Below are positions 21,303-29,020 of a stretch of DNA of 64,000 bases, one piece after another. The stretch covers positions 1,054,001 through 1,118,000 of the forward strand of contig NZ_RCDA01000001.1 of the NCBI RefSeq assembly GCF_003664325.1. The letters run 5' to 3'. Source of the stretch: Alkalispirillum mobile. GTDB taxonomy: Bacteria; Pseudomonadota; Gammaproteobacteria; Nitrococcales; Halorhodospiraceae. The stretch's first letter is position 1; each line of letters starts with the position of its first letter. The notes under the pieces are model-generated. The model had not been told where the DNA came from, made no database searches, and saw only the letters and a program-made list of their open reading frames with translations. The translations under genes were made by a program, and so were the position numbers.

Positions 21303-22220
21303 CTATATTCGGAGTTTGCTGTCGTACATATGGACCGCTGCCTTAGCATGCCCGGTCTTCACCTTGAGAAGTTCGAGTGCACGCCTATGGTCCGGGTATA
21401 GTGCGCTTTGGGCACAGAATATTTCCTCCAACGGGAGTGGTTGCTTTTCTTGAGCCACAGCAATCGCTGGAACTATCGCCGCCTCCTTAGTTCGAAATCG
21501 CAACGCTTGATGGTCACTTTCCGTCTCGAAATGCGCAAATTGAAACAATCGCCACTCTCGTTCATCTTGGAATGAAGGATGCTTGAAGAGCATGGCCGCT
21601 GCGAGCAAATGGACGGCGTAAACATCCAATGCCTCATCTGGATGCTTTTCATCAACATATTTTACCGCCCGCCCAAGCGAGCCAATAATTGTATCAACAA
21701 GCCCTTCAGCTATCGCAATCTGCTCACCCGGGTCATATGAAACTTTTCCAAGCGCCCCCGAGTTTTTAAAAAAGCAATTGATCACATCAGAATTCGTGGC
21801 CAATAGCCCCTGCACCTCAAACCCTAGGCACACGCCCTTTTCGAGAGAAAACATTCTCCAAAGCGAAAGAACATCAGGAGTCTCAGAAAAACAAATAATA
21901 AACGGATCATAGGTTTCCAGCTTCTCACGAGCGTAGACTTGCAAAGTCTTCAATATTTCCGATTGATTTGACTCCTGCAAGGCCGCTACACGTCGATTAA
22001 TAACACCCTCTACTACATCCAGACCGTAATCCAATTCGCTTACATCTAGTGAAAACCGTGCGTGGCTTAGCCACAACTCGGATGATTGAAGAATGGAGAA
22101 GACAGATTCTGTCGTAGTGTAGTGATACAAGAAAGCAGGATCTGCGCTCAACGGAAGCACGTCTCCAGCCGCCTCGCAAAATTCGACACAAGCTTTGTGT
22201 GGCAAAAACAAGTTTCTCAT
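21303..22220 (-). CDS. DUF2971 family cassette protein
   Basis: A 305-residue cytosolic protein with the DUF2971 landmarks in order: LYHYTTTESVFSILQSSELWLSHARF, IICFSETPDVLSLWRMFSLEKGVCLGF, GKVSYDP and KHPSFQDEREWRLFQF. The function of DUF2971 is unknown; members are frequent in integrons and defence islands. It is alone in its cassette, which ends with attC 1. Codon use is more AT-rich than in the chromosomal flanks. Confidence 0.8.
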   Translation of the reverse strand: MRNLFLPHKACVEFCEAAGDVLPLSADPAFLYHYTTTESVFSILQSSELWLSHARFSLDVSELDYGLDVVEGVINRRVAALQESNQSEILKTLQVYAREKLETYDPFIICFSETPDVLSLWRMFSLEKGVCLGFEVQGLLATNSDVINCFFKNSGALGKVSYDPGEQIAIAEGLVDTIIGSLGRAVKYVDEKHPDEALDVYAVHLLAAAMLFKHPSFQDEREWRLFQFAHFETESDHQALRFRTKEAAIVPAIAVAQEKQPLPLEEIFCAQSALYPDHRRALELLKVKTGHAKAAVHMYDSKLRI

Positions 22221-22283
22221 TTCTCGTCACTATCTACTTGACATTCGGTGGTGGCAAAGGTCAGGCCGGCTCTCTTAGAGCCC

Positions 22284-22343
22284 GCCCAACGTCGTCCATC
22301 AGCCGCGCCGCTTTTTGGCGTCGGCTGGATGGGCTTGTTCGGC
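22284..22343 (-). repeat. attC site 2 (60 bp)
   Basis: Cores GCCGAAC and GTTGGGC with matched arms CATCCAGCC and GGCTGATGG around a short A-rich loop. It ends the GGCT-like cassette, whose 5' core is GTTCGGC. Translated in one frame it gives the NKPIQPTPKSG string often annotated as a protein in cassette-rich genomes. Confidence 0.92.
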
Positions 22344-22355
22344 CGCAATCTGCTA

Positions 22356-22913
22356 TTACTGTACTGCATCGCGTGCAGTCCACTGGAGCGCCGCCTCGAT
22401 GCGGCGACGGTAACCCGTATCAATCTGCTTCGGTGCAGAACGAACGTAGCGTTCTGCCACTTCTCGTTGGGCGCCTGTAAGGCTGGCCAGATACTTCACA
22501 ATCTGTTCGGCAGAAGGTGTGGTTTCTTCACCGTTGAACTTTGGCGGTAGGTTGGTCCAGACTACATGAGCTATGCCGTGGCCTACGGCCCATTCGGCGA
22601 GACCGGGGATCAGCGCAGGAGATGGATCCCCAACTGACCAAGCACCGATATGCTTTTCTTCGTTTTTCTCAGGAATTCCCTCACGCTTACGGAGCTCCCT
22701 TTTTGCAGAGGCAAGGTCGGCCGCATCCATAACCGCCCACAAGGAGCGGACAGGGCTTTCTGTCTGGACTAGGACCAGCGTTATCCGTCCATCTTGGGAC
22801 TGCCTCACGAACTCAACATGAATTAGCGGTCCATCATCGTACCACTGGCGCTGAATCGCGAGTTCTCGCGGGTCCCAGACGAGGGAGCCCCAACCAAGAC
22901 AGGCTATGGTCAT
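22356..22913 (-). CDS. Gamma-glutamylcyclotransferase-like cassette protein
   Basis: A 185-residue protein starting MTIACLGWGSLVWDPREL. The GWGSL turn after the first strand recalls the YGSN/YGSL phosphate-binding loop of the GGCT (BtrG/AIG2) fold, and LVLVQTESPVRSLWAVMD would be the next strands. Whether it has the catalytic glutamate is unclear. ATG 22913 is chosen because AAGGAGA precedes it and because the earlier in-frame ATG at 22946 lies inside attC 3, outside the usual coding part of a cassette. Confidence 0.6.
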   Translation of the reverse strand: MTIACLGWGSLVWDPRELAIQRQWYDDGPLIHVEFVRQSQDGRITLVLVQTESPVRSLWAVMDAADLASAKRELRKREGIPEKNEEKHIGAWSVGDPSPALIPGLAEWAVGHGIAHVVWTNLPPKFNGEETTPSAEQIVKYLASLTGAQREVAERYVRSAPKQIDTGYRRRIEAALQWTARDAVQ

Positions 22914-22928
22914 CAGTGCGTCTCCTTT

Positions 22929-23006
22929 GCCGAACGCAGAGCGCACCGGTGGCCTTTACAGAGCGAAGCGGCGTAAAGGGCATCCGCGTGACGCGAATTG
23001 TTAGAT
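22929..23006 (-). repeat. attC site 3 (78 bp)
   Basis: Cores ATCTAAC and GTTCGGC with arms AATTCGCG...CGCTCTGCG and an inner CCTTTACGCC hairpin. It ends the two-gene cassette, whose 5' core is GTTAGAT. Confidence 0.9.
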
Positions 23007-23677
23007 TATTCACCAAGTCCCTCACCAAATTCGACTGCCTCATCCCTAGCTTCTTTTTCCAATATTATCCGCGGTAACACTTGGGATGTGTACTTCGCAA
23101 ATGCAAACCATTGAGCTGCCAAAAATATCAATAAACAAATGATAGCTGAAAAGTAGTTGACTAAGTCTGGACTCAAAAGAAAAGGCATGGTTGCTATGAA
23201 ACCCGAGATCGAAAGGAGTCCAAGGCCACTTAACGTCGATACCTGCCGCATATGTTTTTTATTATCACTCGCCGCTTCCTTTGCAATATAAATCCTCATT
23301 GCTTGGCCACTTTTTACGACATCACTATGCTTCTTCTTCAGTCTATCAACATAGGCGTTCATATCCCTTATTGTCGCAAGAAAGTCATATATTTTTGACT
23401 GAAAATACCGATATAGTGTTATTGTGGCCAGCAGTGATATTAAAGAAATTATGTATTCAAGAATGTTGGCGTTTTTAAATATAGAGGAGTCGCCAACCGC
23501 TAAGTCATGTAGCCCTGAACTTAAGAGCTGATGCCAAGCCCGTCCGGTGCCATTTTCAAACAAGAAGTTCACAAAAAATAAATATAAAGAAAAAGTCGCA
23601 AACCCAAAGAAACTGAAAGACCAACCAGTTTCTTCTGCGTACTTTTCTTTGAGAGATGCGATTAGATCAACCATCAT
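23006..23677 (-). CDS. Four-helix membrane protein of the two-gene cassette
   Basis: A 223-residue protein with four hydrophobic segments at about 20-42 (FSFFGFATFSLYLFFVNF), 72-92 (ILEYIISLISLLATITLY), 150-168 (LSGLGLLSISGFIATMPF) and 172-195 (YFSAIICLLIFLAAQWF). A charged helical cytosolic stretch (NAYVDRLKKKHSDVVKSGQA) lies between the pairs. Its start overlaps the stop of the 285-residue partner, so both are translated together. I do not recognise the family. A membrane effector paired with a soluble sensor is one possible reading. Confidence 0.75.
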   Translation of the reverse strand: MMVDLIASLKEKYAEETGWSFSFFGFATFSLYLFFVNFLFENGTGRAWHQLLSSGLHDLAVGDSSIFKNANILEYIISLISLLATITLYRYFQSKIYDFLATIRDMNAYVDRLKKKHSDVVKSGQAMRIYIAKEAASDNKKHMRQVSTLSGLGLLSISGFIATMPFLLSPDLVNYFSAIICLLIFLAAQWFAFAKYTSQVLPRIILEKEARDEAVEFGEGLGE

Positions 23678-24534
23678 TACCCTACGAGGTCGATAAAATA
23701 GATATCGCCAGCATTCGGATCGAAAGCACCATATTCAATGATAGGCGCTCCGATAAAAACCATTTCGTCATTGTTTCCTAAATATGGGTGAGCTTTTACA
23801 AAATCAGAGTCGTCTGCAAACCTAATCGTTAATGTTTTGTCATTTTCTTGGTTGACTATTTTACCATTTAGCAGTTGTCGATCTAGCTGCCTGACTCTGG
23901 CTACATAAACCACAGGCTCGCCAACCTGCCTTTTTGATATGATAGAATGGAATCGTTCGCTCCTGAACCGATTAAATTGATAATTTTCAGTTTTACTACC
24001 CTCCGTAGTTATTTCAAGAACACTCTCACCAGAGTTTCTCGATCGAATCATTGATAGAACTTGATCAATTTCCCTATTAATTGAGCGATCCGCATAACTC
24101 CTAACAACATGCTGCCCGGGGTTATCCACAATATATTGAAATGAGGAGGGTTCTATAATCCCCTTTTCAATTTGATTTTTCCTATTGCTAACCTGTTGCT
24201 GAAGCGAATCGGAAACCTCATCCCCTTCTTGAAGAACCCTATCCATTGCCGGGCCAAGCGCAGAAGAAATACGATCAACTATCACTTTACCAGAATCCGA
24301 TAACAACTTCTGAACGAAACCACCTTCTTCAGGGTATAGCGCTATAAAGTCAGCGGCGTGATAGTCATCGGCCTTCATCCTCGCATGTTTCCAGAGATTC
24401 CCGTATTTAAGATCGAGGAACGCTCTATCTACCGCATTCTGTGTGTGAACGAGCGACCTTCCCAATGTACGAGCGGAAACAAAATGATTCGAAACGATAT
24501 CTCCATCAAAGTGGAGGGTCAGGCTTGAGCTCAT
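23677..24534 (-). CDS. Soluble partner of the two-gene cassette, unknown function
   Basis: A 285-residue protein without signal or membrane segment. It opens with a beta-strand-like LTLHFDGDIVSNHFVSARTL and a helix GRSLVHTQNAVDRAFLDL. An amphipathic stretch with Q/N-rich turn follows (DSLQQQVSNRKNQIEKG), then a beta-rich C-terminal half from ESVLEITTEGSKTENYQFNRF to GDIYFIDLVG. The FDGD...A..LGRSL start recalls a family of roughly 250-300 residue proteins (DUF7946-like) found near membrane partners; that link is from memory and unproven. Confidence 0.7.
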   Translation of the reverse strand: MSSSLTLHFDGDIVSNHFVSARTLGRSLVHTQNAVDRAFLDLKYGNLWKHARMKADDYHAADFIALYPEEGGFVQKLLSDSGKVIVDRISSALGPAMDRVLQEGDEVSDSLQQQVSNRKNQIEKGIIEPSSFQYIVDNPGQHVVRSYADRSINREIDQVLSMIRSRNSGESVLEITTEGSKTENYQFNRFRSERFHSIISKRQVGEPVVYVARVRQLDRQLLNGKIVNQENDKTLTIRFADDSDFVKAHPYLGNNDEMVFIGAPIIEYGAFDPNAGDIYFIDLVG

Positions 24535-24553
24535 AGCTATCCCATTTTTTTAA

Positions 24554-24637
24554 ATCTAACGCCGCCAGCACGTGCGGCTTTGTAGTGAAGGCGAAGCCGT
24601 AACGGAAAAGCCGTCACTGTGACTGGCTTTGTTAGGG
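24554..24637 (-). repeat. attC site 4 (84 bp)
   Basis: Cores CCCTAAC and GTTAGAT with arms AAAGCCAGTC...GGCTTTG. The first core contains the stop codon of the 275-residue gene. CCCTAAC complements that cassette's 5' core GTTAGGG. Confidence 0.9.
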
Positions 24638-25459
24638 CTCGCCACTCTCGGCCTCGGCCTGGAATTCGATTTTAGGCGGTAGCTCGCTCATTGCATAATG
24701 AACAAACTGTTGACCTAGCCCGGTCAGCTCATAGCCTTCGTTTTCGTCAAATGCCGAAACTGGCGGTTTTGGACCACTTCCCTTGGGTCTTCGTTGCGAA
24801 GGCTTTGGTACGAAGTTACCGAACCGGTCTACCTCCCGGTGCTGACGGATGATGCTGCCCGTACTTAAATCACGAAATAGCAGCTTGTACAAATCAGCAT
24901 CAGCTGAATCTTCACGTACAGGCCCCTTACCAATTTTTCGCCAAATTTCACCGCGGGTTATGCCACCGCTGTTATAGATTGCTCCAATAACTTGGAAGTG
25001 CATTTCCGAATATTGGCTGATCCAATCAATGTACATACGCACTACATCATCGCTGGAAACTGTAGTGGCAGCCGCGTTCGACAGAATGTTACGGATATAG
25101 ATGCGCTTTTCTTCGCTTTCAGCACCAGCCCACTCACGGAATGTCTTCTTTACTAACGACTGGTATTCCTTGCTTTCAACTCGTTCCGCGATGGACTCAT
25201 CCTGAAGGTCAAGGCGAGCCATAATCTCGATAATGGTTTCTTCCTTTTCCTTCAGCTCATCCTGAAGCATTCGTATCCAGTGCTCAAAAAATCGATTTAC
25301 CCTATCCTGCTCCGCTTCGGACCAAGCGCCTGCAATAGCTGAGAACACACCACCGGCGAAAGGAATAGCACCTCCGATCGCCTGAAGCGCCCCACGTGAA
25401 TATTTCGCGACTCTCTTTCCTTTTGGGACTTCATCTTCGGAGTTATTTTCATCTGTCAT
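24632..25459 (-). CDS. Cassette protein of unknown function with glycine-rich hydrophobic helix
   Basis: A 275-residue protein. A charged N-terminus leads into a hydrophobic, glycine/alanine-rich segment at about 24-45 (ALQAIGGAIPFAGGVFSAIAG). A long amphipathic helix with a Glu/Lys-rich end follows (FFEHWIRMLQDELKEKEET). A middle helical part (KTFREWAGAESEEKRIYIRNILSNA) precedes a C-terminal winged-helix-like part (IGAIYNSGGITRGEIWRKIG). The pore-like N-terminal helix suggests membrane insertion, but I do not recognise the family. AGGAGCAC precedes the ATG. Alone in its cassette. Confidence 0.7.
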   Translation of the reverse strand: MTDENNSEDEVPKGKRVAKYSRGALQAIGGAIPFAGGVFSAIAGAWSEAEQDRVNRFFEHWIRMLQDELKEKEETIIEIMARLDLQDESIAERVESKEYQSLVKKTFREWAGAESEEKRIYIRNILSNAAATTVSSDDVVRMYIDWISQYSEMHFQVIGAIYNSGGITRGEIWRKIGKGPVREDSADADLYKLLFRDLSTGSIIRQHREVDRFGNFVPKPSQRRPKGSGPKPPVSAFDENEGYELTGLGQQFVHYAMSELPPKIEFQAEAESGEP

Positions 25460-25475
25460 ATTGTGCTCCTTGGGT

Positions 25476-25592
25476 CCCTAACGCCCGCTTCAGCTGCGCC
25501 GAAACCGAAGCGCTTTTGTGTTATTGTTTGAGCGCAGCGAGTAACACAAAAGCGCGTGGGTTTTGGCGTCAGTCTGGAAGCGCTTGTTAGCT
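25476..25592 (-). repeat. attC site 5 (117 bp)
   Basis: Cores AGCTAAC and GTTAGGG. Between the arms is a long extra hairpin built from TTTTGTGTTA and TAACACAAAA around GAGCGCAGCGAG. A near copy of this hairpin is in attC 7 and a shorter one in attC 10. Confidence 0.88.
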
Positions 25593-26894
25593 GCCGTCAT
25601 CATCTTGCCGCCGGTGTCGGTCATCAAGCTCCTCATTTACAGCGATAACAGCAGCCCTACCAGATTCTAAAGTGCTTCGAATAACATCTCTAAGAATGGA
25701 AGATTGATGGATATTTGTTCCGACCCAACCACCGGAAGCTATATTGATAAATTCAGTATTTCCAAAGTATCGGCGTACATTTTTATACGAAAGCCTTTTT
25801 CCACCCTTTGGCCCTACAGTATCTGGATGCATAGATATTAGTTTCCAATAATCTAGTGGTAAATACATTCCTACTGAAAGTCCAATATTGTCTGGATTAA
25901 AAACAAGTCGAGGACATATTTTTAGGAAAAATGGGTTTTCAGACAATCTAAAGCCATCAGCTTCTGTATTTGAATTCGCGGCACCCAATTGTGTTAGTAG
26001 GGCATCCATTCTTCGAATTTCTTCCGTCAATTGTGAGTTAGGGAATCTAAATACCGCCTCTCCATTTTCATGCTCCATAGCCTTGTATTGAACCATCAAG
26101 AAACACTGAAATGTTTCATTATAGTAAATAAGATCTGTTCCAGTTTGTTCTTCGAGAGGGAGTCTATTAGCCAGAATCACGGTAAGTCTGCTTTGGGTAT
26201 TCTCAAAAACAGTAGAGCCGTGAACATACGACTGAACTTCTTCATGCCCTGGGAATTCTTTTAGGTCATTTGCAACCATCTGGTCTTCTCGGAGCCTTAC
26301 TTTAGGGAGACCAGCAATAAATGATACCGGCCCAGACTCCACTGAATAATCCCAACCAGAAATTTCATTTCGATCTATCCCGGCAATTCCTAAAGCTGTT
26401 CCAACAGCTTCCTTTTGCTCCGCCAATGAATGCAATATTTCACCGGGCAGTGTAGCTATTCTGGTTCGGCGCTCTTCGCGATATTTAGCTAGAATTGGTG
26501 CTGATTCCGGAGACAAATCACTTACAGCTGATATAACTTCCTCAAATGCTTTTGGTGATAAAAGCCCTCCATAACTTAAGCGCGCTTCGACTCTAGATTT
26601 GCTTCTATTTGAAACACGGGAGATTATTTTGTTGGCAGGAATGGGAGGTTTTACGGTGAAAAAACTGCCCATGTTTAATCGTCTAAGATCGGTGCCGGCA
26701 AGCCGACCTCGGGAGCCAAGGCAAATATGCGTTAAATTGCCTTCCCTTGAGACAACGAAACATACAAGAGGCACATTTCGGCTATGCTCAAACTCAGGAA
26801 CAGCCTCGGCAAATTTTCCCTCATCAAATCTATCGTCAAAGACTTGCTGCCGTTCGGCTGAAAATCTGAGAATGTACCCGGCTGATTTTTTCAT
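25587..26894 (-). CDS. Large cassette protein, possible PD-(D/E)xK nuclease
   Basis: A 435-residue protein unrelated to its neighbours. An N-terminal region (YILRFSAERQQVFDDRFDEG) and a helical middle are followed near residues 245-275 by GTDLIYYNETFQCFLMVQYKAM. An acidic residue, then a beta-hairpin and a strand ending QYK, is what the core of Mrr/PD-(D/E)xK nucleases looks like. No ATPase or methylase accompanies it. If correct it could be a stand-alone DNA-cutting effector; the match is by eye only. The stop codon lies within attC 5. Confidence 0.65.
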   Translation of the reverse strand: MKKSAGYILRFSAERQQVFDDRFDEGKFAEAVPEFEHSRNVPLVCFVVSREGNLTHICLGSRGRLAGTDLRRLNMGSFFTVKPPIPANKIISRVSNRSKSRVEARLSYGGLLSPKAFEEVISAVSDLSPESAPILAKYREERRTRIATLPGEILHSLAEQKEAVGTALGIAGIDRNEISGWDYSVESGPVSFIAGLPKVRLREDQMVANDLKEFPGHEEVQSYVHGSTVFENTQSRLTVILANRLPLEEQTGTDLIYYNETFQCFLMVQYKAMEHENGEAVFRFPNSQLTEEIRRMDALLTQLGAANSNTEADGFRLSENPFFLKICPRLVFNPDNIGLSVGMYLPLDYWKLISMHPDTVGPKGGKRLSYKNVRRYFGNTEFINIASGGWVGTNIHQSSILRDVIRSTLESGRAAVIAVNEELDDRHRRQDDDGS

Positions 26895-26919
26895 TATTCT
26901 CTCTGTGCTGCAAAAAGGC

Positions 26920-26997
26920 AGCTAACGCCCGGCTCACGCGCTGATTTTGAGCCGCGAAACGGCGAAAAATCGGTCGCCGTGCAGCCGATTGTTAGGT
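26920..26997 (-). repeat. attC site 6 (78 bp)
   Basis: Cores ACCTAAC and GTTAGCT with arms AATCGGCTGCACGGCGACC and GCGTGAGCCGGGCGTT. It holds the stop codon of the cyclase-like gene; ACCTAAC complements that cassette's 5' core GTTAGGT. Confidence 0.9.
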
Positions 26998-27729
26998 ATG
27001 AATGATGAAGGCATTCCGCTTAACTTCGCTCTCAAGGTACTCTTTAAACCACCACCACTTGTACCTGACTGGCTCTGGATGATTGGCCCCCAAATTGGCT
27101 TCAATGATACGAGAGTAATTTTCAAAGGCCCGCTCCGCCGCACCATGGGATTTGTCTTGTATGTAGTAGTCATGCAACACGTTGACTATGAAGTGGTTCA
27201 TGTACTCAAGGCACATCGTGTTGGAACTACCCTCAGTGCTAACCCAATGGTTTTTGGCATTCGGTGACAACTCGACCCGGGGAACAAGGGTTTTTGTCTC
27301 TATCTGATATACCTCCTGATAAGCAGGGCCTACGATGTTTGAATCGGTGTGCCAAACGCCGCCGACGGATATTCCTCCTCGGAGCAAGTATCCTCTAGAC
27401 AGCAAAATATGACTTATCTGAATAACGCGCATTACCAGAATCGACAATCCGCGGTAACTGGGCATTTGGCTTGAGGTCAGCGGAGCACTCAGAATGATGC
27501 TGTCTGATATGTAGAGGTGCTTTGGAATTAAGTCCTTGGGCACCGTGTGATCTACCGTCCCATCCAGCTTTGGAACAGCACTCTCCAACACGTCAATTAA
27601 TGACTCTAGTTCCGTATGCTCTTGCCCGCCTTGGCCTGCCGCGTCGACGACCTGCTTAAAGCCAAGGACGTCAATGAAAGCTACGGCTCGATCCTCAAAT
27701 TTGATCTTCGGCACTGACTCTCCCTTCAT
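26992..27729 (-). CDS. Class III nucleotidyl-cyclase-like cassette protein
   Basis: A 245-residue protein with a cyclase-fold pattern. AVAFIDVLGFKQVV (D20) matches the first metal-binding strand of class III cyclases (F-x-D-I-x-G-F). YISDSIILSAP (D76) sits at the second metal aspartate. LLRGGISVGGVWH and NIVGPAYQEVYQIE recall the G-I-x-x-G and N-A-x-R-L-E parts. Class III-like cyclases make the signal in Pycsar defence, but many of these short relatives are uncharacterised. The ATG directly follows the attC 7 core without a ribosome site; a GTG at 27714 (residue 6) has GGGAG five bases upstream and may be the true start. Confidence 0.7.
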   Translation of the reverse strand: MKGESVPKIKFEDRAVAFIDVLGFKQVVDAAGQGGQEHTELESLIDVLESAVPKLDGTVDHTVPKDLIPKHLYISDSIILSAPLTSSQMPSYRGLSILVMRVIQISHILLSRGYLLRGGISVGGVWHTDSNIVGPAYQEVYQIETKTLVPRVELSPNAKNHWVSTEGSSNTMCLEYMNHFIVNVLHDYYIQDKSHGAAERAFENYSRIIEANLGANHPEPVRYKWWWFKEYLESEVKRNAFIIHT

Positions 27730-27847
27730 ACCTAACGCCCGGCACAGCGGTAGCCGTAACGTAGCGATTTTGTGTTAATGTTTAAGCGACAGCGAGTAAC
27801 ACAAAACCGCGCAGTGTAGGCTATCCGCCTGCTGCCGTTTGTTAGAA
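27730..27847 (-). repeat. attC site 7 (118 bp)
   Basis: Cores TTCTAAC and GTTAGGT. It contains the same kind of extra hairpin as attC 5 (TTTTGTGTTA/TAACACAAAA). It ends the HEPN cassette, whose 5' core is GTTAGAA. Confidence 0.9.
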
Positions 27848-27852
27848 GCATG

Positions 27853-28344
27853 TTACACATTCGGATAATCCTGTATCCATCTGTCGGAGCATCCTCTTTG
27901 CTTGTATAACGCAACTGTTTTCTTAATGAAAGTATCAGCAACGCCAAGCAATGCTCCAGTTGCCCCGCCCCGTGCATTCGGTTCGTACATGTATCTATCC
28001 TTTACGAACGTATACCTGTAGGCCTCTAAAATGTCGATGGTATAATTGCTTTCAAATTGCCTTTTTACATCAGCAGGAAGGGCATTGAACAACGCTATTA
28101 AATCATGCTTATTCGCACCCTTCGGAAGAGCACTGTCGTTAAAATTGTACTTCTCGTTCAGCAATCCAGAATTCGCAGAGACTCTGGCATTAAAGCTCTT
28201 CAATATAATTTCAACAGAGAGAGCTGCATTGACTACGGACACACTGAAATTCTGGCTCCAAAGAGACTCCGCAGCCTTGAGGTAGCCATGTGCAGTCTCA
28301 ACCATATACGCTGCCATAACCCACTGTTCGCTATTGGTATTCAT
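27853..28344 (-). CDS. HEPN-like cassette protein
   Basis: A 163-residue, all-helical protein. YLKAAESLWSQNFSVSVVNAALSVEIILKSF is the helix pair typical of HEPN domains, followed by HDLIALFNALP. The segment EAYRYTFVKDRYMYEPN resembles the conserved R..F..RY turn that precedes the last helix. HEPN proteins include RNases of toxin-antitoxin and abortive-infection systems, but the catalytic R-x4-6-H is not evident here. An MNT-type antitoxin partner is absent. The next cassette downstream carries the cyclase-like gene. Confidence 0.7.
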   Translation of the reverse strand: MNTNSEQWVMAAYMVETAHGYLKAAESLWSQNFSVSVVNAALSVEIILKSFNARVSANSGLLNEKYNFNDSALPKGANKHDLIALFNALPADVKRQFESNYTIDILEAYRYTFVKDRYMYEPNARGGATGALLGVADTFIKKTVALYKQRGCSDRWIQDYPNV

Positions 28345-28362
28345 AGACCTCTATAGCCTGCC

Positions 28363-28422
28363 TTCTAACGTTAGCTCTCAGCCGCGTGCCTTTTGCACGT
28401 CGGCTGAAGAGCTTTGTTGGGC
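28363..28422 (-). repeat. attC site 8 (60 bp)
   Basis: Cores GCCCAAC and GTTAGAA with nearly perfect arms (AAAGCTCTTCAGCCGACGTGC against GCACGCGGCTGAGAGCTAAC) around an AAAA loop. It ends the secreted-protein cassette. Confidence 0.93.
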
Positions 28423-28424
28423 GC

Positions 28425-28925
28425 CTACTTGTAGAATTCGGAAAAACGCACTTCCGTGATGTCGGCTTCTTCCGCCCCAGAGCGCCAAAGCGCGCTCGTT
28501 ATGATTGGCGACTCGAGATCAAGACAGTCGCCTTCGAAACCGGTGCGTAAGAGCAACTTGTTTTCCTTGTGGAACGTAACCCATGCTGACATATGAGCAC
28601 CGCAGCGGCCTTGAATGTTGCGATTGCCTGGCGAGGGTCCGATTTCCACGACATAGGATCCATCGCTCAGTTCGCATTCCCTTCGCACAGTGTTCTCTGT
28701 AGTGATTCTGTCGCCGGTCACTTCAACAAGTTCCCAAGGGTTGATTCCATCCTTCCCCAATCGCTGCATCAGTTCCTCACCCTCCTCGTTGTACGCACCG
28801 AGGTAGTAGACGGCGACAAAATCCTCTGCTTTTTTGCAATCGTACTGGACAGCAACGTGGAAGGAATCTGCGTAAACTGAAAGCGACAGCATGACCGAAG
28901 CCATTACCACTGCTGATCGAAGCAT
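28425..28925 (-). CDS. Secreted cassette protein of unknown function
   Basis: A 166-residue protein with a signal peptide (LRSAVVMASVMLSLSVYA, cleavage near YADSF). The mature part has several cysteines (YDCKKAED, RRECELSD, QGRCGAHM, GDCLDLE) that could form disulfides in the periplasm. The ATG at 28925 follows AAGGAGAAG; a TTG codon one triplet upstream is less likely. No family recognised. It is one of two genes in the array with a clear export or C-terminal membrane signal. Confidence 0.7.
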   Translation of the reverse strand: MLRSAVVMASVMLSLSVYADSFHVAVQYDCKKAEDFVAVYYLGAYNEEGEELMQRLGKDGINPWELVEVTGDRITTENTVRRECELSDGSYVVEIGPSPGNRNIQGRCGAHMSAWVTFHKENKLLLRTGFEGDCLDLESPIITSALWRSGAEEADITEVRFSEFYK

Positions 28926-28941
28926 CAATCTTCTCCTTTAC

Positions 28942-29014
28942 GCCCAACGCCCAAGCTCACTTGCCGCTATGGAGCGGGAGCGGAATAGCGGTCAAGTGGA
29001 GCGCCTTGTTGGGC
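28942..29014 (-). repeat. attC site 9 (73 bp)
   Basis: Cores GCCCAAC and GTTGGGC, with arms AAGGCGCTCCACTTGACCGC and GCGGCAAGTGAGCTTGGGCG. It ends the OLD-nuclease cassette. Confidence 0.92.
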
Positions 29015-29020
29015 GCTTTT

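Noticed and set aside
22217-22423. A 68-codon frame with NKPIQPTPKSG
   Set aside because: It is a translation of attC 2 and not a protein.
27732-27977. A small frame spanning attC 7 and the HEPN gene end
   Set aside because: It overlaps the HEPN gene in another frame and runs across the recombination site.
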